Shown piece after piece: positions 1-6,632 of a stretch of DNA of 16,657 nt (positions are counted from its first letter, which is position 1; every line of letters starts with the position of its first letter). The DNA is from Haplosporangium gracile. Lineage: Eukaryota; Mortierellomycota; Mortierellomycetes; Mortierellales; Mortierellaceae. The stretch lies in assembly GCA_015499985.1 (NCBI GenBank), contig JAAAUF010000781.1, positions 1 through 16,657 on the forward strand, written 5' to 3'. The translations under genes and the position numbers were made by a program. The notes under the pieces were generated by a model. That model was not told the DNA's origin, searched no databases, and saw only the letters and a list, made by a program, of their open reading frames with translations.

Positions 1-550
1 TTTTGTCTTTGTTGGAAGTCATTATGCCTTGAGATTTTGTTTTTCTTGTGCGGCTCAGTCATAATAAACATCCTTCTCTTTCTTTCGTCTTTTTTGAATC
101 GTGCCAACTGATGTGGTCGACTCCGCGGAAAACAATAAGCGCCCTGCGAGATCTCGTCTGATGAACTATGTAAGGACTAAAAGAGAGATGCACCGCCGAA
201 ATAGCATCCATTTCCACAGCCAATACCTTCTGTCGCTAAGTCTTTCTGGAAGATCAGTAGGGTCCCCAGAAATCATTTTATAGGTTATTTTGGACCTTCT
301 CCTTTGCCATTTGTTCGATCTGTATCAAAGAAAACGGTCAGAATCGAGATATTTGTCAACAAAAGGGGATACTGAATCGCACTCAAAAAAAAAAAAAAAA
401 AAAAACAAAAGAAACCATCACGTCCCATCGAAGATCGACAGAGCCCACCACAAGCAGATCAGCCAAAGAAGATTGACTGCACTAGTAGCGCCAGCAACTG
501 CAGGAGCCGACTTGACGGGTGACCATGCCGCTTGACTTGCTTGGCTCGAA
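1..550. other. Intergenic DNA, no gene seen
   Basis: No coding pattern is supported here. Short open frames (101-283 and 290-535 on the + strand) have low-complexity translations with no recognisable domain. A run of 21 A residues lies at 385-405. The left part is T-rich. The stretch may be the upstream flank of the coiled-coil relic at 551-964. Confidence 0.6.
385..405. repeat. Poly(A) homopolymer, 21 nt
   Basis: An uninterrupted run of 21 A residues. It could be the tail scar of a retroposed copy, but no target-site duplication or element body is visible beside it. Simple slippage is the default explanation. Confidence 0.9.
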
Positions 551-964
551 ATGTGGAGGAACTGGGCGGAAAGAAGGATCAAAGAGTTAAAGCACAAAGC
601 GTCCGAGGCGGAGATTCGAGAGGTGGAGGCGGAAGACAGGGAGGCACAGGCTGAGCTTCGGGCAGGTAAGGCTGAGAGAAGAGAAAAGAGACTGAGATAC
701 GAGCCAGTGAGGCTGAGAGCGGAGTCAGAGATGCAGGAAATTGGGTCAAGGAGGCAATGAACAGGCTAGTCGATATGGAAGAAAGAGAATCTACGCTAAA
801 TGGATGGGAAGCAAGGGACAGACAGGCAGGTTTGGAAGAGGCTGACCAGACAGCGTCTGCGCTGGGGAGGCAAGAGGCAAAGCGTAGAAAAGATTGAGGT
901 AAATATTGAGACGATGAAGAAAGATATTGAGAACAGAATCGAACAAACTGAGGCTCTGGTTTGA
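551..964 (+). pseudogene. Frame-broken coiled-coil coding relic
   Basis: From ATG 551 the frame reads an Arg/Glu/Ala-rich helix (for example AERRIKELKHKASEAEIREV) and stops at 758-760. The same kind of sequence continues in the next frame, for example NRLVDMEERESTLNGWEARD from 760, overlapping the first frame by an ATGA at 757-760 and stopping at 895-897. It then returns to the original frame from 896 (ETMKKDIENRIEQTEAL) and stops at 962-964. Three consecutive pieces of amphipathic, heptad-like sequence in alternating frames look like one coiled-coil protein broken by two frameshifts. Sequencing error or an unusual short-intron structure are alternatives. I found no donor/acceptor pair that restores one frame. 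No family is recognised. Confidence 0.4.
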
Positions 965-1365
965 CGAAATATCGGACGTTGAATGAGGGAAACTTCGACA
1001 CCACCTGGTAGGATCTATGGGTCACTTTTTGGCCGACACTCTTAAACATATGGATCGAGCCTTCACCACCGTCGCAATAGCAACAACAACAGTAACCAAA
1101 CGAAAAATAAAAAAAAGGGGGGAGGGGGAGAGTAGCAGTGAAAACAATAAACACATAGCAGGCCGTAAAAAAGTGAATACAGCGGCCAGCCCAAATTGTA
1201 CTTGGTTCTCTCCTAGCAAAGGTGCCATATGCAGGGTGTGCAGTGCATGATCGCGAAATGCCAAAAATGGATGTGGCTGGGGGTTCGTTTCAAGACATTT
1301 TTTTTGGGCAAAGTGCATGTCACCATGACACTTTCTTCCTTTTTGACATCTCTCATTCCACACTC
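965..1365. other. Upstream region of the lipase gene
   Basis: No convincing exon is seen. The region holds CAA-rich DNA near 1080-1090 and a purine-only A/G run at about 1109-1131. The lipase frame is open upstream to an ATG at 1222, but those extra 48 residues lack mitochondrial-presequence character, so I treat them as 5' untranslated sequence. No clear TATA box is seen. Confidence 0.45.
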
Positions 1366-2837
1366 ATGACCTTCCTCAGACGAGTCACTGTCAGTCATAT
1401 ACCCCTTTCGTTGGGATACCGGTACCGAAGCACAGCAGGGCCTTGCTGGACCAACACCCTACTCAGCCATGTTACTCAAGCTCAGCCTCGTCTTGGATCA
1501 AAAGCACAGACAGGAGTTGGGCTGCCCGCAGCTACCGTGCCACTCATTCCGCAGACATACACCCAGCGGCGATACGACAGCAGCAAGTCCACGCCACCAT
1601 CACTGGAGCCGTTCAGCAGGCATGGGGCTGCCAAGAAACGGCGACAAGAAGAAACAGAGGACAAGAACAAACGAGGCGAGCGGGCAAATCATGTTGATAA
1701 GCAGGAGGATGTAAGTCAGGATCGTGGATCGGATCAGAAGCAGAAGGAGGATAAAGAGGCGAAAGATGATCCACGCAAGGAAGCTGTTCAAGACAAGCAA
1801 GGCGTCAAGACCTTTCGTCCAGCTCGGCTCCCCATTGTTCTCTGTCATGGTGAGGAAACACCCTCTTGCTTGATTTTCAAGTCTTCAACGGATAATGATG
1901 ACAGCATACAAATACATGGGCTCAATGACGACTTCACATGTTTGTTCAACACCTCTTATTTTTTCAACTAATAGGGTTCTTTGGATTCGATTCACTCGGG
2001 ACGAATCCAGATTTCCGATTTGACTATTGGTATGGAGTGCGAGAAGCGCTGGACGAGATCGGGGCGTGTGTCCACACAGCAAAGGTCCCACCCTTTTCTG
2101 GTATCCAAAACCGAGCCGAAGCCTTGCGTACCTATATTGAACGGACTGTCCCACATGGATCAGAGCTCAACTTGATCGGCCACTCTATGGGCGGACTCGA
2201 CTGTCGATATCTCATCTCTCACCTCCAGTCTCCGCACTTCAAGGTGCGGTCCTTGACCACGCTGGGAACACCACATCGAGGATCGCCTTTTGCCGATTAT
2301 GTCATGTCGGATATTGTAGGTCGCGCACGGGTGGAGGTATTCTGGACGGTGCTAGGACTGGTTGGGATTCAGCGTGGAGCAGCTGAGAACTTGACGACCT
2401 ACTACCTCAACAACGAGTTCAACCCCAACACACCCAATCAGCCTGGTGTATCCTACTTCAGCTACGGAGCGTCCTTCGAGCCCGGCTTCTTTTCTCGGTT
2501 CCGGTTTCCTTGGCAAGTGATTATGGATCGAGAGGGACCCAACGATGGGCTAGTGAGTGTCAAGAGTGCCCAGTGGGGGAAGTATATCAGAACGATCTCA
2601 AATGCCGACCACATGGACCTGATGAACTGGGCTAATGCACTGGCGTGGAGTCGAGCTCGGTTTCCTTGGATTCTAGGTGGTTCGAGTCATGATCCCGAGG
2701 GGCGGCCCAAGGGTGCGTTTGAGACGGATAATGATGATGAAGGGGATAAGGATTTGCCGAAAGAAGAGCCTGCTTTGTTCAATGCCATTGAGTTGTACCT
2801 CGAGATCTCTGACATGCTGTATGAGCATGGTTTGTAG
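1366..2837 (+). CDS. TGL2: Tgl2-like mitochondrial triacylglycerol lipase (alpha/beta hydrolase)
   Basis: Two exons, 1366-1849 and 1975-2837, give 448 residues. The intron (1850-1974, GTGAGG...ACTAATAG) splits the Gly of the oxyanion HG motif. The protein hydrolyses acylglycerols, probably in mitochondria like yeast Tgl2. Seen: H161-G162 followed by FFGFDS, nucleophile elbow GHSMGG with Ser232, acid Asp352 in NDGLVSVKS, and His374 in NADHMDLMNW. This order and spacing match the bacterial family-I (Pseudomonas-type) lipase fold that Tgl2 shares. The start at 1366 was chosen because MTFLRRVTVSHIPLSLGYRY is Arg-rich, Ser-rich and free of acid, like a presequence; a second Arg pair lies at 67-68. 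A Lys/Glu/Asp-rich linker (about 90-148) precedes the catalytic domain and makes the protein longer than yeast Tgl2 (about 326 residues). An acidic tail stretch lies near 412-425. An in-frame ATG at 1222 is an alternative start. Confidence 0.9.
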
Positions 2838-2855
2838 TCGTCCTGCCAGAGGTGT

Positions 2856-2861
2856 AATAAA
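2856..2861 (+). terminator. AATAAA polyadenylation signal of the lipase gene
   Basis: A canonical AATAAA lies 18 nt after the lipase stop codon, inside the 107-nt gap separating this gene from the convergent pterin dehydratase. Confidence 0.55.
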
Positions 2862-2943
2862 CGATGGCAAGATGCACTCCACTATTTCCTACTTTTGTCG
2901 ATTTTTCCACTCCTGGCGCAATTGTTGGTTAAAAAATAATGGG

Positions 2944-2949
2944 TTTATT
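2944..2949 (-). terminator. AATAAA signal overlapping the dehydratase stop codon
   Basis: On the minus strand the last codons read CAA TAA followed by A, so a perfect AATAAA hexamer contains the TAA stop itself. If used, the 3' untranslated region would be very short, which fits the tight convergent spacing to the lipase gene. Confidence 0.45.
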
Positions 2950-3545
2950 GCTTGGAGATCTCGTCAATGAACTGGGCGAGCTTGACATCACGAATGGACA
3001 AGCCCTGAACGTCGTGAGTGGCCAAGGTGACCTCGACACGGTTGTAAACCTATTCCCGGAAAAAGAAAAAAAACGTTAATTGACAAGTCCAATAGTCTAC
3101 TCGCGACAACAAGACCCAGCGCTGGTCTATGCAAACCGAAGAGTTCATTTACGTTGAACCACTCAGGGTGGTGGTCATGCTTGTCGGCGTAGAGGGCGAC
3201 GCGGGTCATGAAGCCAAAGGCCTCGTTGAAGTCCTTGAAGGTAAGGGTGCGCTTGATGGCCTCGCGGCCATCGACGAGGGACCAGGCAGAGAGCTTGGCG
3301 AGGGCGTCGGTCTGTTCCTGGGCGGTCAACTTCTGGAGGGTCATTTTCTTTTGTTTTTGTGTAGTGCTGTTTCCAGTAGATGAGTAGTTGTGTCGTGAGA
3401 AGAAGGAGGAGGAGGCGAGAGCAAAGGAGGTGGGAGGGAGAGACGAGATACTGGTAAGACGTATGACTTGAGACAGTTGTCTTGTGGATTGAGCAAAGAG
3501 GGGTCTTGCGAGGGATCGAGTTGCAATTAGGAGCACGGTTGACAT
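2945..3545 (-). CDS. PCBD1: Pterin-4a-carbinolamine dehydratase with N-terminal presequence
   Basis: Two exons on the minus strand, 3545-3153 and 3049-2945, give 165 residues. The 103-nt intron (3152-3050) has GTAAAT...AATAG borders. The enzyme dehydrates 4a-hydroxy-tetrahydrobiopterin during cofactor recycling after aromatic amino-acid hydroxylation. The family signature is intact: [16 protein letters not shown], then [20 protein letters not shown] with His125-His126, Pro127 and Trp129, then THDVQGLS with His143. The C-terminus [12 protein letters not shown] is also typical. The domain begins near Met68, which would alone give the usual cytosolic size of about 98 residues and has a purine-rich AAAGAAAATG context. 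Residues 1-67 are rich in Ser, Arg and Leu without acidic residues, like a mitochondrial targeting peptide. Either start, or both, may be used. Mortierella-type fungi are known to possess a tetrahydrobiopterin-dependent phenylalanine hydroxylase system. Confidence 0.94.
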
Positions 3546-3561
3546 TGAAAGGTAGATCGAA

Positions 3562-3579
3562 AGAGAGAGAGAGAGAGAG
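3562..3579. repeat. (AG)9 dinucleotide repeat
   Basis: Nine uninterrupted AG units just upstream of the dehydratase start. On the dehydratase coding strand this is a (CT)n tract in the presumed promoter or 5' untranslated region. Confidence 0.9.
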
Positions 3580-3844
3580 GGGTGCTCTTACCGGAGGGGC
3601 GGACGAAGAAGGTGAAGAAGAAAGAAAGAAAGAACAAAAGGTCCCTCTTTCTTCAAAAAAGTGGAGGAGATGTGAGGACCCCCGCTGTGGGAAAGTGATT
3701 TGACCGTGGGAAGTGGTGGATGTTGAACCCTACTTAATTGACCTAACCCAATGAAGGATCTTTAATTGCACGCGCTAGTTTTTTGACCTTTTTCCTCAGG
3801 GCCCCCCTCACTTTCGAGCTCTAAAATCGAGCTGGTGTACACTG

Positions 3845-3866
3845 TGCATAGGTATCGGCCTATGCA
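3845..3866. other. Inverted repeat, 8-bp arms with 6-nt loop
   Basis: TGCATAGG and CCTATGCA are perfect inverted copies around a TATCGG loop. Outer CAC/GTG could add three pairs across a two-base bulge. It could be a binding site for a dimeric regulator. No flanking gene fits a structural RNA. Confidence 0.5.
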
Positions 3867-4653
3867 GTGGAATGCTTTTTTTTTGTTGCCACTTTGCAGG
3901 CTGAAGTATGTATGTCTAAGGAGTGTCATCGGACCATCAAGTGGCCAGCGCATGAACTCTCCCAGGCTGCGTCTGTCTGGAGTGTGAACTTTTTTTATCA
4001 AAAAGTGGAGAGTACGGAGGTCACACTCGCCAACAGCGACATTGAGATTGCATTTTACCCCTTTACTTTGCCGCGCTTGGTCTAAAAAACGGCCTCGTTG
4101 TAAACCTTCCCTTTGCACCCTTACGCTTGCCATCATGTTTTGACCCCATTCCGGACCCATTTGCCCACCTCTCCTCCTCTTCCTCTTCTTCTTTTTTATG
4201 ATACAATCAATCATGCAACAGCAGCGACAGGACGCATCCCAATACTTTTTTTTTTTCTATTGTCGTTCACTTTACGCTTTCTTTCTTCCTTTCTCTTTTA
4301 CACTACTTTCTTCACGCCATCGGATCATCCATCCCCTCTCATTCGTTCTTCACCTCGATACCCCCTTTCGTCATCCTAGGGCTCACTCTCAGTCCGGTCC
4401 CTCTCTCTTCCTCTTTGCACATCCTACCCTCCCGGTTTCTCTTTTCCCGCCCGCCCGGCAGTTGTTCCTGGCTTTCAATTTCTTATCCAAACCACCACTT
4501 TTCTGCCCAAAAATACCTTAATCACTTTTCGCTATTTTTTTTTGTACATAAACCAGCGTCTTCCGTCTTCTTTGTTCGTTTTCCTCCACAACAACAACAA
4601 CCTCTCTCCTCTCCTCCCTCCACTCTTTAACCTTTTACGAACATTCATTCAAC

Positions 4654-6234
4654 ATGGGCTGGATTCCGATGGAACCTGATTTCGACACCTGTGGCATGAC
4701 CAACTGGGTAGGATCCTTCGACCCCATCATGTTCATCTACTTCATGCTTTCCACGGTCCTCATCCCATACCCTGTCTACGTCTTTGTCGCCACCATCTTC
4801 AACTGGGAACACCGAGCCAAACGGCCAGCTAGACATTACCAAGACGTCCTGCATGCGACCTCTTATGGTTTGATTGTCTTTATCTTTGGCAACTATGCCC
4901 AGACCCTGAAGTAAGCTCAAATTACAACAGTCCTTTCAATTGCTCCATTGGCTTCTCCTTGGAGTTCTGCTCACCTATGGCTGCCTGCAGGTTGCTCTGC
5001 TTTGCCCAATTGAAATCTAACCCTTTCACTTTTTCTCTATTGCTCATAGCTGGATCACAATCCTTGCATTCTGGATTACTTGGCCAAGTTACTCTGTAAG
5101 ATCACCTCGCTGTTTGCTCAAGTGAACCTTGCGCTGCTGTATTCACTCCTCTATGTTCCTTTTTTGCTGGGCTCTCTTCAAAAATGGCGTTAAAGATACA
5201 TCATCCAGCTTCATTCACCAACGTATGGCACTTCCTAACTCAGTTGATTTTTTTTTTCTCTTCCTCTTTCCATAGTTGATTGCTGAACTCGACTTTGCAA
5301 AGACCTCTCTACCATCATGGAAGACTTGGCCCTTCGGGATGTATGCCCTCTTTGCTGGCGCTACGGCTGTGGTCGTTGTCTTTGCTGGATACCACATCTA
5401 CCTTGGAGTCATCCTCAACCGGACTGTGCCCGGCTTCTTAGGATACTACCTTCTCGGACTTTTGATCCCCGTCTTCTTGACCTTGATCGGATACGCCTGT
5501 GTTAAGCAGCAGAACAATGACGTATTTGGGTTGTCAAAGTTTTACAACTGGATGCTCAACCTGAAGTGGAGAAGGGAGGCCTATGTGACCAAGAAGAACT
5601 TTAAGAAGCAGCAAAAGCTCGCGGCTGCCAAGCAAAAGACCATTGACCCTCCGGCATCATCACCAGCAGTTGGAGAGTCTACAGGAGTGCAACTTCAGCA
5701 AACCCAACAGCCAGCAGGTACAGTCGTCGTACAGATCGAAGGCGATCGGCAAAATGTTGGCCAACATGTCAGTCGTACTGGAAGCCATGACAATCTCATA
5801 TACCCAAACAATAATTATACCCAGCAGCAACTGCAGCAACAAGACAATAACGCGTTTCTTTCTCCTTCGACAGAGCAACAACTACAACACCCCGCAACGG
5901 TCGATGCATTGGATGTTATAGCACCTGAGCCTCAGGTTTCGATTCAGCCATATGCGCCCTATGTCTGGGCGGCAGCGATCCCTGGATACTTCCATCCTCA
6001 CCATTGGCAATTGTTTTATACCCTTGCGTTCTTTACTCGGTTCGACCATTGGGTGTCCAGAGTTGGTGGAGGTATCACCCTGGGCTGTTACATGCAGGGC
6101 ATCATGGGTAAGAATGACTAATTGGAAGTAGATGTCGTGGTTGTTGTGTTAACGGTTGATATGTTAATACTTACTATTTTTTGTTGTTCCTTATTTTGTT
6201 AGCCTACGGCTACGACTACCTGATTGAGGAATAA
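4654..6234 (+). CDS. Unnamed multi-pass membrane protein with His-rich C-terminal module
   Basis: Four exons: 4654-4910, 5050-5095, 5276-6107 and 6203-6234. Introns start GTAAGC, GTAAGA and GTAAGA and end AG; introns 1 and 2 have TCTAACC and CCTAACT branch-like sites. The product is 388 residues. Hydrophobic segments lie near 24-48, 68-101 (one or two spans), 118-147 and 152-177. A Lys/Arg-rich stretch (about 193-222, KKNFKKQQKLAAAKQK) suggests the cytosolic side and leads into a Gln/Asn/Ser-rich low-complexity loop to about 310. The C-terminus returns to the membrane: PGYFHPHHWQLFYTLAFFTR (about 337-356), then GGGITLGCYMQGIMAYGYDY. This HHW...FFTRF...G...AYG.D pattern recalls, from memory, the terminal His-containing membrane module of fungal LCCL-domain proteins. 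No function is assigned. The last exon is only 32 nt, but it joins in phase and completes the AYGYD motif. Confidence 0.82.
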
Positions 6235-6632
6235 CTTTTGTTTCCATGCATACGCTCCCTTTGGACTCTGACTCTGGCTTTATTTTGCTACATACCTATC
6301 TAATCCTTGCCTGCTACGCATACGTACATAATAATAAATCTCTTCATCTTCCCGATCTGCTGTCCATATCTATACCACCCGTCCTCAATCCGGCATGTTT
6401 TTCATCAACCGTCCATCGGTCGCTCGAAAATCCGGCACACAAAAATGAAAATGATCGAAGTGACTGCCACTGCAGCTCAAACCTTTTTCTTTCTTTATCT
6501 CACTTCTGCTTGCTCACACAGCGTCTTACACCCTTCATTTTTCCTTCGTCTCCCTTCCTCCCGCAACTTTCATTCACACCCTGCTCAATTCACGTTCGAC
6601 GACTCACGCTACTTCGCCCCTACACTCCCCTG
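6235..6632. promoter_or_regulatory. Intergenic region upstream of the PB1-NAD kinase gene
   Basis: About 400 nt lie between the membrane-protein stop and the NAD kinase start, both genes on the + strand. AATAATAAAT near 6330-6340 could end the upstream transcript. From about 6470 to 6560 the + strand is T/C-rich, as upstream of the other genes. A frame open through 6246-6632 continues into the PB1 start codon, but its translation is low-complexity and unlike protein. Confidence 0.5.

Larger units (their letters stand above)
3546..4653. promoter_or_regulatory. Divergent upstream region between dehydratase and membrane-protein genes
   Basis: About 1.1 kb without a supported gene. The dehydratase side carries an (AG)9 repeat at 3562-3579 and GAAA-rich purine DNA to about 3640. 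A hairpin lies at 3845-3866. From about 4120 to 4640 the + strand is strongly C/T-rich, the usual pyrimidine-rich upstream tract of fungal genes, ending in an A/C-rich stretch before ATG 4654 (context TTCAACATGG). Open frames inside (3867-4085 +, 3762-4214 -) show no domain. Confidence 0.55.

Noticed and set aside
579..1154. 191-residue minus-strand open frame
   Set aside because: Ser/Leu/Phe-rich translation is what the antisense of Arg/Glu-rich coiled-coil codons gives. It has no domain and runs into Cys-rich simple sequence from CAA repeats.
1222..1365. Upstream in-frame extension of the lipase from ATG 1222
   Set aside because: The added 48 residues include acids and His clusters and lack presequence character; the ATG at 1366 begins a good presequence. 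Kept only as an alternative start.
3762..4214. 150-residue minus-strand open frame in the divergent spacer
   Set aside because: It begins with a Lys/Arg run from C/T-rich promoter DNA, shows no domain and has no supporting splice sites.
5096..5275. Micro-exon inside intron 2 of the membrane-protein gene
   Set aside because: A 14-nt candidate between CCAG and GTATGG would break phase. The direct join is phase 0 with a good CCTAACT branch site.
6246..6632. In-frame open stretch upstream of the PB1 start
   Set aside because: Low-complexity translation from pyrimidine-rich DNA. The PB1 first strand starts right at the Met at 6633.
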